Below, one piece after another: positions 1 to 6,755 of a DNA stretch of 42,881 nucleotides (its first letter is position 1; every line of letters begins with the position of its first letter). Made by a program: the position numbers and the translations under genes. Source of the stretch: Clostridiales bacterium (lineage in GTDB: Bacteria; Bacillota; Clostridia; Clostridiales; Clostridiaceae); NCBI GenBank assembly GCA_012519155.1, contig JAAYQS010000083.1:1-42881 (forward strand). Reading direction: 5' to 3'. The notes under the pieces are model-generated. The model ran no database searches and had not been told where the DNA came from. It saw only the letters and a list, made by a program, of their open reading frames with translations.

Positions 1-182
1 GACAAAAAAATTTAAACTTAACTATGATAAAAGATTTAAAAATAATTATGCCACCAATAGAACTTCAAAATCAATTTGCAGACTTCGTTAAACAAGTCGA
101 CAAATTGAAATTTGAAATGGAAGAAAGCTTAAAAGAATTAGAAAATAAATTTAATTTACTAATACAAAAAGCTTTTAAGTGA
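1..182 (+). CDS. hsdS: Type I restriction specificity subunit HsdS, C-terminal end only (partial)
   Basis: The frame is open to the left edge of the window and ends in TGA at 180-182. The visible residues include PPIELQNQFADFVKQVDKLK followed by a charged helix ending in QKAFK, which is the typical last segment of HsdS, the DNA-recognition subunit of type I restriction-modification systems. That segment forms the conserved coiled coil contacting HsdM. The family usually continues a few residues further (GELF), so the end is slightly short. An internal ATG at 24 exists, but the frame has no stop upstream of it, so this is the end of a gene lying outside the window. It is host-flank DNA, not phage. 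Confidence 0.8.
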   Translation, partial: QKNLNLTMIKDLKIIMPPIELQNQFADFVKQVDKLKFEMEESLKELENKFNLLIQKAFK

Positions 183-267
183 TGCTGCAAATTTTATGTT
201 TTTTAAGAATAAATATAATATATGTGTAAATAATTATATTATATAAATTATTAAAAGGAATTATATT

Positions 268-591
268 ATGAAATTTGCAAAGAACATAAAAATATATCTA
301 CCAGATGGAGAATCAAACGGAAGATGCATATGTGAACTATCCAATTGGACCGGAAAAGCATATAAGTTGCCAAGAAATTATTATAAAGAAACATTAAATA
401 GAAAAGAACTTAATACATCAGCAGTGTATTTTCTTTTTGGTTATAGTGAAGAAGAAAGTATAAATCTTATTTACATAGGTGAAACAGAAAATATTCTAGA
501 AAGATTAAAGCAACATATTAATGATCCATCAAAGGATTATTGGAATGAGGCTATAATACTTATAAGTAAAGATGATTATCTTAATTATTGA
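268..591 (+). pseudogene. GIY-YIG/DUF4357 nuclease, 5' fragment, interrupted by a transposon
   Basis: This is the N-terminal part of a GIY-YIG nuclease-like protein. AVYFLFG at about residue 51 and IYIGETENILERLKQH at about 69-84 are the GIY-YIG core, including the conserved Arg. The start at 268 has AAAGGAA 9 nt upstream. The native frame runs to 585; the last Tyr codon and the TGA (589-591) belong to the inserted element. The missing half, carrying DUF4357, resumes in frame at 3637. Joined at the duplicated TTAAT, the two parts give 283 residues, a normal size for this family, which is often found beside restriction genes, as here beside hsdS. The fragment may still be translated but lacks the C-terminal domain. 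Confidence 0.88.
581..585. repeat. Left copy of 5-bp target-site duplication (TTAAT)
   Basis: TTAAT lies directly before the first base of the left terminal inverted repeat, and its partner is at 3632-3636. Five-bp duplications are typical of Tn7-, Tn5053/Tn402- and Mu-like DDE transposases that work with an AAA+ ATPase. Confidence 0.85.
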
Positions 592-610
592 ACATCAAAT
601 TATTTGATGC
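586..610 (+). repeat. Left terminal inverted repeat of the transposon
   Basis: It starts TATTGAACATC. Compared base by base with the reverse complement of 3607-3631, it matches at 17 of 25 positions, including the terminal TAT, the GAA at positions 5-7 and a TTAT-TGAT block at 15-23. Confidence 0.75.
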
Positions 611-636
611 TAGTATCCTAACTTTATTTGATGCTA
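593..636. repeat. Subterminal repeats at transposon left end (ATTTGATGCTA twice plus inverted CATCAAAT)
   Basis: ATTTGATGCTA occurs at 602-612 and 626-636, a period of 24 bp. CATCAAAT at 593-600 is the inverted partner of ATTTGATG at 602-609 with one base between. Repeated sites of this kind near one end are characteristic of TnsB/TniA/MuA-like transposase binding sites; that role is inferred. Confidence 0.6.
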
Positions 637-761
637 AAAATGAGTATATTCTTCAAAATTTTCAATGGAAATGAGGCTACTTCGTTACGGTTTATGATGA
701 TAAAAATTCTGAATATTAATAAAAATCCACAAATACCTTGTTGATATTTGCAGATTTTACT

Positions 762-1565
762 TTAGCCAAGTTCAGTTTCATTAACAGCAAGCATTATTAT
801 GTCACTATCAATTATATTCAAATTTTTTGTATTGCCTATCACAAGACTGGAATCACAGATTTTATTAATAATTCTAGGAACTCCGTTGGAAGCATTAGCA
901 ATTGCTTCGAGGGCAGTTTCATCAAAAATATCAGTATTACATTTAGCACCATTAAGTTTTGCTAATATATAGTCTTTTGTCTCTGATTTGTTGAGATTGT
1001 CTAAATTATAGTTCATTGTTATTCGTTGCCTTAACGGCTCATTAGCCACAAGCCTCATAGTATTATTTAGTTGGGGCAAGCCTACAAGGAGCACTATGGC
1101 ACGATCTCTTGAATCCATATCAAAATTAAAAAGCATTTTTAGATCATTAAGTATTCCATTACTCACATAATTTGCTTCATCAATAATTATTACAGGAGTT
1201 ATACGTTTTTCAACAGAATATCTGGTTATTTCATTTTGGATAATTTTAAAATTATCAATTTTTCTGCACATAGGTTCTAATCCAAGCTGTGCAGCCATAT
1301 TTTTATAAAATTCTGCAACAGTAAGTGTAGAAAGAGAACTATAGATAACTTTATAAAGTGATGAATTAAGGCTATTAGACCAGTTCCTTATTATTGTGGT
1401 TTTTCCTCGCCCTGGACCTCCAGTCAGGATTCCGAAACCTTTATTATTAAGTAAATAATTAAGTCTACAAATAACTTCTTTATAGTCAGAAGTTTCAACT
1501 ACTATTTCCTTAGAATTCTTTATAAATGGGTTAAAATCCATTCCATATCTGCTTATATAATCCAT
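762..1565 (-). CDS. AAA+ ATPase of the transposon (TniB/TnsC/ExeA-like)
   Basis: The 267-residue protein has Walker A GGPGRGKTT at 49-57 and Walker B VIIIDEAN at 125-132, followed by a sensor-type segment (VGLPQLNN) and an arginine-rich helix (EPLRQRI) that fits an AAA+ fold. In related elements the ATPase binds target DNA, selects the site and activates the DDE transposase. Its ATG overlaps the last base of the transposase stop codon (TAATG), indicating translational coupling with the gene before it. It is the last gene of the transposon operon and ends about 175 bp from the left terminus. The start is supported by this overlap and by the conserved N-terminus (FNPF). Confidence 0.85.
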   Translation of the reverse strand: MDYISRYGMDFNPFIKNSKEIVVETSDYKEVICRLNYLLNNKGFGILTGGPGRGKTTIIRNWSNSLNSSLYKVIYSSLSTLTVAEFYKNMAAQLGLEPMCRKIDNFKIIQNEITRYSVEKRITPVIIIDEANYVSNGILNDLKMLFNFDMDSRDRAIVLLVGLPQLNNTMRLVANEPLRQRITMNYNLDNLNKSETKDYILAKLNGAKCNTDIFDETALEAIANASNGVPRIINKICDSSLVIGNTKNLNIIDSDIIMLAVNETELG

Positions 1566-2809
1566 TAATCTTGTCCTCCAGTAAGCTTTATTTTTTCTCT
1601 TTTTATAACAGAATTATCATGTTTATTTAGTAATTTTATTTCTGTAAGTTCAGAAGTATTCTTATCAACTACATAAATTTTGCTTAAGTCTGGTGAATAA
1701 CGCAATGTTATTCTTTGTTTTGAATATTTATAATCAACTTCATATTCTGTTTCATCTATCATAACTACGTTATCGGCTGATACTCTTCTTTCATATTCAA
1801 GTAAAAAAGAAGTTTCAATTTGTTCATCTGTAAGCCTTTTAATCATGTGAGATTCCTTGAAAAACCTATCTTGTGGTGATAAACCATTTAGTGAAGAATG
1901 TATATGCTGATTATAACTATTAACATATGAAATAAGGCTTGTTCTGAGTTCATCTAAATTATTAAAATCGCTCATGTTAAGCTGAGACATCCACTGATCT
2001 TTTAATGTACGAAACCATCTTTCAATTTTAGCTTTAGATTGGGGAGTATAAGGTGCACAATAATTAATGCTAGTTCCTATTCTAGCTGCTAATAGTTCCA
2101 TTTGCTTGTTTTTATAAGAAGCTCCATTATCAAAGTTTAAAATTTTGGGTTTTCCGAATCGTGTAACAGCAGATTTTAAAACAGACATGAGATTTACGAA
2201 ATTATCATTAAAAAATACATCTATTCCTGTTATATATCTTGAAGCATCATCAATAAGTGCTATTATATAAACACGTTTCTTTTTACCATCTACCTTCAAG
2301 CAAGGACCAACACTGCTGTCACCACACCATACTTCATTTATATGAGCACGTTCATATCTTCGCATGTCCTTATTATTAGAATATTTATTCTCGAGCTTAA
2401 GCTTATTAACATATCTGTTAATTGTTGAAAGTGAAATATCTCCTTTAACAATAGTTCCATTGTTAATAAGCTTTTGATATATAAGTGTTGCTGGTATTCT
2501 TGGATATTCTTGTTTTAAATATTTAATTTGTTCTGTAATATCAGAATCTAATTTTCTTGATCTTCCAGTATCGCATCGCCTTACAGGCATGAGCGCTTCA
2601 AAACCATTATTTTTATAATTGTAATACCAACGTTCAAGAGTAGTAGCAGCAACTTTAATATCTTCTCCATCTGGAGTCTGATATACCTTGCCTGCGGCAT
2701 CTCGGAAAAATTGTTTAACACTTTTATTTTCATCATAAGTACCACTTATCAGAGGAGCTAAGATTCCGTACCTGAAAAGTGCTATTTCTTTTCTAGTTTT
2801 TTCATTCAT
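1565..2809 (-). CDS. DDE (rve-type) transposase, DD35E
   Basis: A transposase of 414 residues. An N-terminal helix-turn-helix region (about 1-135) precedes an integrase-core domain with a complete catalytic triad: Asp164 (WCGDSS), Asp227 (NFDNGA) and Glu263 (KIERWF), the last two separated by 35 residues. The C-terminal part (about 320-400) is a beta-rich region like the Mu-type C-terminal domain of TniA/TnsB/IS481 relatives. It would cut and join the element's ends. A strong Shine-Dalgarno sequence, AAGGAGGC, lies about 9 nt upstream of the ATG on the minus strand. The gene is intact and coupled to the ATPase gene downstream of it. Confidence 0.9.
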   Translation of the reverse strand: MNEKTRKEIALFRYGILAPLISGTYDENKSVKQFFRDAAGKVYQTPDGEDIKVAATTLERWYYNYKNNGFEALMPVRRCDTGRSRKLDSDITEQIKYLKQEYPRIPATLIYQKLINNGTIVKGDISLSTINRYVNKLKLENKYSNNKDMRRYERAHINEVWCGDSSVGPCLKVDGKKKRVYIIALIDDASRYITGIDVFFNDNFVNLMSVLKSAVTRFGKPKILNFDNGASYKNKQMELLAARIGTSINYCAPYTPQSKAKIERWFRTLKDQWMSQLNMSDFNNLDELRTSLISYVNSYNQHIHSSLNGLSPQDRFFKESHMIKRLTDEQIETSFLLEYERRVSADNVVMIDETEYEVDYKYSKQRITLRYSPDLSKIYVVDKNTSELTEIKLLNKHDNSVIKREKIKLTGGQD

Positions 2810-2875
2810 ATTCTGAAAAAGCCTCCTTTGTCTTATTACAATATAAGCTTATATCTACATAAATTAACAGTAAAA

Positions 2876-3424
2876 CTAAGTTATGTGGTTTTGCGAAAAT
2901 AAAATATTGGGGATGCATTTAATTTGCATAAATTGTCTTTTGAAGTTTTTTAAACATTGCTTTGAAATACTTAAATCTAATGAAATTTTAAATGAAGCAA
3001 TACGTTCCTTCCAATGCTTTAGATATTGTTTTATTATATAAAAAATATTGCTTTCATCAATAGATTCATTAGCTATCATAATAGGATCAAAAGAAGACTT
3101 GGTATTATAAGCATTAATAATTGAAATATGATCACATAAAAGAATTTGGGAATAAGGCACAATGCACTCTGGAAATATAGCATGAGTTTTGCCACAAGAT
3201 TTGCACCTTACCCTAAGAATTGTTATAGATGTTTTACCATAGCTATTTTTGATATTTCTTTTGTAATAACCATGCTTTACAAGTTGCCCGGACCTTCCGC
3301 AGGAACAAGTAAGTTTGTGAAAATCTATGTTTTTAATAAATTTATCATAAGATTTTTGCGTTAATGACTTGATTTTTACATCTAAATTAGATATGATTTT
3401 TGTATCATAAATATTAGTTATCAT
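2876..3424 (-). CDS. DUF6431-like zinc-ribbon protein of the transposon
   Basis: With the start at 3424 (MITNIYDTKI) the protein has 182 residues. Cys40 and Cys42 (LTCSCG) and the pair Cys74-Cys77 (RCKSCGKTH) form a zinc-ribbon-like module flanking HGYYKR, followed by the FPECIVPYS block that I associate with the DUF6431 family. The C-terminal half is helical and basic. The frame is open further upstream to a TTG at 3526, but that start lies inside an inverted repeat; neither candidate has a convincing ribosome site, so the start is uncertain. It is the first gene of the transposon operon, so a role in transposition, end binding or control is inferred. Its biochemical function is unknown. Confidence 0.65.
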   Translation of the reverse strand: MITNIYDTKIISNLDVKIKSLTQKSYDKFIKNIDFHKLTCSCGRSGQLVKHGYYKRNIKNSYGKTSITILRVRCKSCGKTHAIFPECIVPYSQILLCDHISIINAYNTKSSFDPIMIANESIDESNIFYIIKQYLKHWKERIASFKISLDLSISKQCLKNFKRQFMQIKCIPNILFSQNHIT

Positions 3425-3521
3425 AAGATTTATGGTTTGCAGAGTAACAAAACTTTGGTCGGGGATGTTGCTCTGCTTTTTCCTTTCTAAGATTAATATA
3501 AAATAATGATATACTAAAAAA

Positions 3522-3573
3522 GACAAGCATTAAATACTTTGACTATAATTTAGTCATGTAATTAATGCTTGTC
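3522..3573. repeat. Nested inverted repeat near transposon right end
   Basis: GACAAGCATTAA (3522-3533) is perfectly repeated in inverse at 3562-3573, and a second pair, GACTA (3541-3545) and TAGTC (3551-3555), is nested inside. It lies upstream of the DUF6431-like gene and 58 bp from the right end, so it could be a promoter/operator, a binding site for the transposition proteins, or a hairpin blocking read-through into the element. Confidence 0.6.
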
Positions 3574-3606
3574 CGTTATTTATTTTGAGGATATTTAAGC
3601 TTTTTA

Positions 3607-3631
3607 ATATCAGATAAAATGCTATTCTATA
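3607..3631 (-). repeat. Right terminal inverted repeat of the transposon
   Basis: Ends ...GCTATTCTATA immediately before TTAAT. Its reverse complement matches the left terminus at 17 of 25 positions. Confidence 0.75.
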
Positions 3632-3636
3632 TTAAT
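3632..3636. repeat. Right copy of 5-bp target-site duplication (TTAAT)
   Basis: TTAAT is followed by AAAGCACATG, the in-frame continuation of the GIY-YIG/DUF4357 gene. It pairs with 581-585. Confidence 0.85.
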
Positions 3637-4170
3637 AAAGCACATGTTAAATATCTCGAAAATAAGTTCTATGAAATAGCAAAACATGTTAACAGATACA
3701 AGGTAATGAATGAGCAAGTACCTACAAAATCTAATGTATCTGAAGCGGAAGAATCTGAACTTGAAGAGTTTATTTATAATGCAAAAATCCTTGTATCTAT
3801 ATTAGGCCATAAGGTTTTTGAAGATGTAGCTGAAAGAAAAACAGATAATGCTGATGCAGAATATTTGTACATCAAAAACAATAGAGGAATTTCAGCTACT
3901 GGAATAATGACTTCTGATGGTTTTGTGGTATTAAAGGGTTCAGTTATTAGCAAAATGGAATCTGAGAATTCTTTAAGGGATGGAGTTATTAAGCTAAGGG
4001 ATAAATATATACTTGATGGAAAGATTAAAGAGTATGTTTTAGTAGAAGATATTCTTTTTAGTAGTTCATCTACTGCAGCACAATTTGTTCTAGGTATTAG
4101 TATTAGTGGTCCAAGAGCATGGAAAAATAAAAATGGAAAAACATTAAAAGAAATAGAATGTGAATTATAG
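3637..4170 (+). pseudogene. GIY-YIG/DUF4357 nuclease, 3' fragment (DUF4357 domain)
   Basis: This is the C-terminal 177 residues of the gene split by the transposon. KAHVKYLENKFYEIAK continues the GIY-YIG domain. After a linker, a DUF4357 domain follows (about the last 60 residues, including FSSSSTAAQFVLGISISGP and NKNGKTLKEIE). The frame is open back to an ATG at 3619, but that start is transposon sequence and has no ribosome site. It joins in frame to 268-585. A strong terminator follows directly, so this was the last gene of its transcription unit. Confidence 0.87.
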
Positions 4171-4223
4171 AAATAATCTGTCATATATCAAAAATAGTGT
4201 TGATATATGACAGATTATTTTTT
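4171..4223 (+). terminator. Intrinsic terminator after the GIY-YIG/DUF4357 gene
   Basis: A perfect 20-bp inverted repeat (stems 4171-4190 and 4201-4220, 10-nt loop) begins right after the stop codon and runs into TTTTTT. Its symmetry (A-run on one side, T-run on the other) could also stop transcripts from the right. It marks the end of host-type genes before the prophage control region. Confidence 0.9.
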
Positions 4224-4233
4224 ACAAATTTAA

Positions 4234-4263
4234 TTGACATATATTACCAATAAAAGGTAAAAT
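4234..4263 (+). promoter_or_regulatory. Promoter for the XRE/ImmA-type operon
   Basis: A consensus -35 TTGACA (4234-4239) and a -10-like TAAAAT (4258-4263) are separated by 18 bp, just after the upstream terminator and facing the XRE gene. This implies a leader of about 220 nt before the ATG at 4493. Confidence 0.65.
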
Positions 4264-4273
4264 AATATTAACA

Positions 4274-4313
4274 GATTAGCTTACAGTATATGGGTAAATG
4301 CAATAAGTTAATC
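4274..4313. promoter_or_regulatory. Putative operator downstream of the XRE promoter
   Basis: GATTAGCTTA (4274-4283) and TAAGTTAATC (4304-4313) are inverted with 9 of 10 matches. GCTTACA at 4279-4285 is the same heptamer as in the early-operon operators at 5724-5807. Its place near the expected transcription start suggests autoregulation by the XRE protein (inferred). Confidence 0.5.
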
Positions 4314-4492
4314 TTATACAATAATTTTATCTAAAGCTGAGCGTACTAGTAGAAACTATGGCTATAAAAAATAAGGTAACAGAAAATATATTATGGAGGA
4401 TAAGTTTTAAGGATAAATGCTAAATATCTACTAAAAAAATTATAAGAGAGTTGAGTAAAGGAAAATGAGTATAATGAAAAGGATGAGTATTA

Positions 4493-4870
4493 ATGAATAG
4501 TGATTTAAATCAAAGCTTTGGAGAATTTATTGCAAGCAAAAGAGAAGAAAAGAAAATTACTCTTAGAGAAATGGCTAGATTACTTAAGATTACACCACCA
4601 TATTTAAGTGACATTGAGAAGGATAGACGTAACTCTCCTGACAAAGATAAACTTGATGAAATAGCAAAGATACTTTCATTAAGCGAGGAGGAATGCAGAT
4701 ATATGTACGATTTAGCAGGCAAAAAGAGAAATTCAATTTCTCCAGACTTACCAGAGTATATTATGGAAAGAGATTATGTAAGAATTGCACTTCGTAAAGC
4801 TATGGATTTAGGAATAGGAGAGGCAGAGTGGAATAAGTTTGTTCAAGAACTTGAAAAAAGAAAGGGGTAG
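4493..4870 (+). CDS. XRE-family repressor-like regulator (ImmR-type)
   Basis: A 125-residue protein with an N-terminal Cro/C1-type helix-turn-helix (about residues 10-65: ITLREMARLLKITPPYLSDIE with recognition helix PYLSDIEKDRR) and a helical C-terminus. It is followed 8 nt later by an ImmA/IrrE metalloprotease gene. In ICEBs1 and many Gram-positive phages that pair is the lysogeny switch: ImmR represses and ImmA cleaves it after a signal. Here both genes point the same way as the early genes, not divergently. AAAGGA precedes the ATG. Likely targets are the GCTTACA sites at 4279 and 5724-5807. A host regulator of similar architecture cannot be excluded. Confidence 0.8.
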   Translation: MNSDLNQSFGEFIASKREEKKITLREMARLLKITPPYLSDIEKDRRNSPDKDKLDEIAKILSLSEEECRYMYDLAGKKRNSISPDLPEYIMERDYVRIALRKAMDLGIGEAEWNKFVQELEKRKG

Positions 4871-4878
4871 TTTCGCTC

Positions 4879-5652
4879 ATGTATAATCCAAAGTTTCGCA
4901 CCAAGAGAAATGGTGTTCCCATTTTAAGTAAAAATGAAATTGATGACATTGCGGAAGAATGTCTTAAGGAATTTGCACCTAAGGCACTAGAAAAACCTCA
5001 GGCTATTGATGAAGATAGGTTCTTAACAGAATACTTAAAACTAATTCAAGATTTTCAGTTTTTAACTCATTGTGGTATATATCTTGGGATGACTGTTTTT
5101 AATGATACAAATAAAGTAATTGTATATAATCCAAGTACAAATAGGGCAGAATATATAAAAGCAAAAGGAGGTACTGTTATTATAGATAATACTTTATTAG
5201 AAGAGGGGCAGGAACACAGATATAGATTTACTGCAATTCATGAAGCTGGTCATTGGATTTTGCATAGGAAGAAGTATTGCATAAAAAATAAAAATCCATT
5301 AATATATGATCAATTTACAAAAGATAATTTTAAATGCAGAGCAGCAATAATAGATGATAAGGTGAAGCCAGTATGTGAATGGAATGATAATGATAGCATG
5401 GAATGGCAGGCAAATTATTTTGCTGCTGCAATTTTAATGCCAAAGCCAGTATTAATTGGGCTTTGTGAAAATTCTAGACTTATTAGAAATCTAGACCTTA
5501 GGAGTCTTGGAAATACAGATGTATATAATGATCTTTTAGCAACACATATTTCTCATGTATTTAATGTTTCATTAAGAGCTGCAAAAGTAAGATTATATTA
5601 TTTAGGATTAACAAAGGCAAAAGTTGAAAGTTACAAAGTATTAATTAATTAA
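4879..5652 (+). CDS. ImmA/IrrE-family metalloendopeptidase
   Basis: A 257-residue protein with the zinc-protease motif HEAGH at 121-125 and a downstream acidic helix (SMEWQANYFAAAILMP) that supplies the third metal ligand and the family's hallmark Ala-rich helix. Members cleave the XRE repressor encoded beside them, relieving repression after DNA damage or other signals. It follows the XRE gene by 8 nt with a GGGG ribosome site, so the two form one operon. The N-terminal approximately 60 residues are not part of the protease core. Substrate assignment to the adjacent XRE protein is by analogy with ImmR/ImmA. Confidence 0.87.
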   Translation: MYNPKFRTKRNGVPILSKNEIDDIAEECLKEFAPKALEKPQAIDEDRFLTEYLKLIQDFQFLTHCGIYLGMTVFNDTNKVIVYNPSTNRAEYIKAKGGTVIIDNTLLEEGQEHRYRFTAIHEAGHWILHRKKYCIKNKNPLIYDQFTKDNFKCRAAIIDDKVKPVCEWNDNDSMEWQANYFAAAILMPKPVLIGLCENSRLIRNLDLRSLGNTDVYNDLLATHISHVFNVSLRAAKVRLYYLGLTKAKVESYKVLIN

Positions 5653-5682
5653 CATAGGAAAAATTAATCATACTTTTTTATC

Positions 5683-5710
5683 TATAGCATCCATAATATT
5701 GGGTGCTATA
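5683..5710 (+). terminator. Hairpin after ImmA, weak terminator
   Basis: TATAGCATCC (5683-5692) and GGGTGCTATA (5701-5710) pair with one G-T wobble around an 8-nt loop. Only a mixed A/T tract follows, so termination may be partial. Confidence 0.45.
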
Positions 5711-5723
5711 AATATAGATTTTA

Positions 5724-5807
5724 TGTAAGCAGAAAAGCTTACAAGAATATAAATATAATGAATATAAGTATATATCTACGCTTACAGTGTAAGCAAATAT
5801 GCTAACA
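5724..5807. promoter_or_regulatory. Operator cluster upstream of the early operon (GCTTACA/TGTAAGC)
   Basis: TGTAAGC (5724-5730) faces GCTTACA (5737-5743) across 6 nt. GCTTACA (5780-5786) faces TGTAAGC (5788-5794) across one base, making a 15-bp perfect palindrome. A one-mismatch half-site, GCTAACA, lies at 5801-5807. A possible promoter is overlapped: CTTACA at 5738-5743 as -35 and an AT-rich -10 near 5761-5768. The same heptamer lies in the XRE promoter region. These are the best candidates for the binding sites of the XRE regulator. Confidence 0.68.
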
Positions 5808-5837
5808 AGTAAATAAGCAATAAGGGAGCGATGATTA

Positions 5838-5972
5838 ATGACTAAAATTATTAAGTGTTCATGCTGTAACAAAAGAATGTTTGATTTAGTTAAATTTACT
5901 GCAGGAGAAATGATAATTGAAATTAAGTGCCCAAATTGCAAAAAAATCGTGAAAGTTAATTGTAAAAAATAA
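5838..5972 (+). CDS. Com-like small zinc-finger protein (44 aa)
   Basis: A 44-residue protein with two Cys pairs, CSCC near residues 7-10 and CPNC at 31-34, the pattern of the Com family, whose founder in phage Mu activates translation of the mom gene. AGGGAG lies 9 nt upstream of the ATG. It is the first gene after the operator cluster. Directly after its stop there is a long hairpin with a T-run. A role in RNA or DNA binding is likely from the fold; the target is not known, although the phage does carry a DNA methyltransferase further on. Confidence 0.72.
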   Translation: MTKIIKCSCCNKRMFDLVKFTAGEMIIEIKCPNCKKIVKVNCKK

Positions 5973-5974
5973 CT

Positions 5975-6057
5975 ACCGAGCAAGTGATCCATATAAAATA
6001 TGAGATACCAAATGGCCGGAGTAAAGCTAAGAAATTAGTTTGCTCTCGGTCATTTTT
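5975..6057 (+). terminator. Large structured hairpin with T-run after the Com-like gene
   Basis: ACCGAGCAA (5975-5983) pairs with TTGCTCTCGGT (6040-6050) with a 2-nt bulge. Inside, CTAA-GAAA-TTAG (6027-6038) forms a second hairpin with a GNRA tetraloop. CATTTTTTATTT follows. It can act as an intrinsic terminator, but the internal structure suggests a folded RNA element. Confidence 0.6.
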
Positions 6058-6127
6058 TATTTAATATGCTTTTTTCTTTAGCTTTACAAAGTCAAATCTT
6101 TGTTGGTAAAGAAAGGAGCAATAAATT

Positions 6128-6523
6128 ATGAAAATATCTTATGAATTTTTAACAGGAGAAATATTAGAAATTGAGGTACCTGAAAATATAGGGAGAATAT
6201 CAATTGAAATTGATAGAGAGATTTTTAATTGTAATAGAAGAGAAACAAGGAGACATAACTCTATTAATTATATGGAAGATACAGGACTTCAATTTACTGA
6301 TAATGCAGAAAATATAGAGGAAAAGATTGAAACACAAGAAACAAACTTTGAAATAGAAAAAGCCATTGCTTCATTATTACCGGAGCAAAAAGATTTAATT
6401 AATAAGGTGTTTTATAAAAATATGAAAATATCTCATATAGCAAAAGATTTAGGAGTAACTGAAGCTGCTATTAGAAATAGGTTAAAAAAAATATATAAAA
6501 AATTAAAAAAAATATTAAATTAG
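6128..6523 (+). CDS. Sigma-70-region-4-like transcription factor
   Basis: A 131-residue protein. The N-terminal ~55 residues (KISYEFLTGEILEIEVPENIG, with the RRETRRHNS motif) match small sigma-like proteins common in clostridial phages and Tn916-type elements. The C-terminal half holds a sigma region 4-type helix-turn-helix (about 90-125: KISHIAKDLGVTEAAIRNRL). A good AAGGAG precedes the ATG. A role in directing RNA polymerase to early or middle phage genes is probable but not proven. A second, larger sigma-like protein is encoded at 10704. Confidence 0.75.
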   Translation: MKISYEFLTGEILEIEVPENIGRISIEIDREIFNCNRRETRRHNSINYMEDTGLQFTDNAENIEEKIETQETNFEIEKAIASLLPEQKDLINKVFYKNMKISHIAKDLGVTEAAIRNRLKKIYKKLKKILN

Positions 6524-6593
6524 GGGTTCGATTTGTTAATTCCTGTGGCTTATTTATGTAAGGATTATTAATTAAATTATGGAGGCAATAATT

Positions 6594-6755
6594 ATGCAAA
6601 GTATAAAAGTTGTAATTACTAGAAGAGGGCCTACTAATATTATTTTAAAAGAAAGTACAAGAGATAATTTAAATAAAGAGAATAATAACTCAAAAATAAT
6701 AAGAATTGAAAGGAGTTACAAAAATAATGAAAAATGCAATCATTTCTATCATTAA
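6594..6755 (+). CDS. Small protein of unknown function (53 aa)
   Basis: A strong GGAGG lies 9 nt before the ATG. The product is basic (MQSIKVVITRRGPTNIILK...), without recognisable motifs. It overlaps the start of the next gene by 29 nt in another frame. Spacing and ribosome site support translation; function is unknown. Confidence 0.5.
   Translation: MQSIKVVITRRGPTNIILKESTRDNLNKENNNSKIIRIERSYKNNEKCNHFYH

Larger units (their letters stand above)
586..3631 (-). mobile_element. Complete three-gene DDE transposon (transposase, AAA+ ATPase, DUF6431-like), 3,046 bp
   Basis: The boundaries come from the host gene it splits: the GIY-YIG/DUF4357 frame stops at 585 and resumes at 3637 with TTAAT on both sides. 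The element's ends are an imperfect inverted repeat of 25 bp, 17 of 25 matching, with the outermost bases TAT-GAA at both ends. All three genes are on the minus strand: DUF6431-like (2876-3424), DD35E transposase (1565-2809) and ATPase (762-1565). The transposase plus ATPase arrangement resembles TniA/TniB or TnsB/TnsC. No TnsA, TniQ or resolvase is visible. All three genes look intact, so the element may be recently active. Its family name was not determined. Confidence 0.9.

Noticed and set aside
762-3526. A CAST or Tn7-type CRISPR-associated transposon
   Set aside because: No TniQ, Cas gene or CRISPR array is present in or near the element.
3619-3636. ATG at 3619 as the true start of the DUF4357 gene
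   Set aside because: It lies in transposon terminal DNA and lacks a ribosome site; the gene continues from 268-585.
4221-4492. Left attachment site of the prophage
   Set aside because: No repeat of useful length shared with 41258-42157 could be found by eye; serine integrase sites can be too short to see this way.
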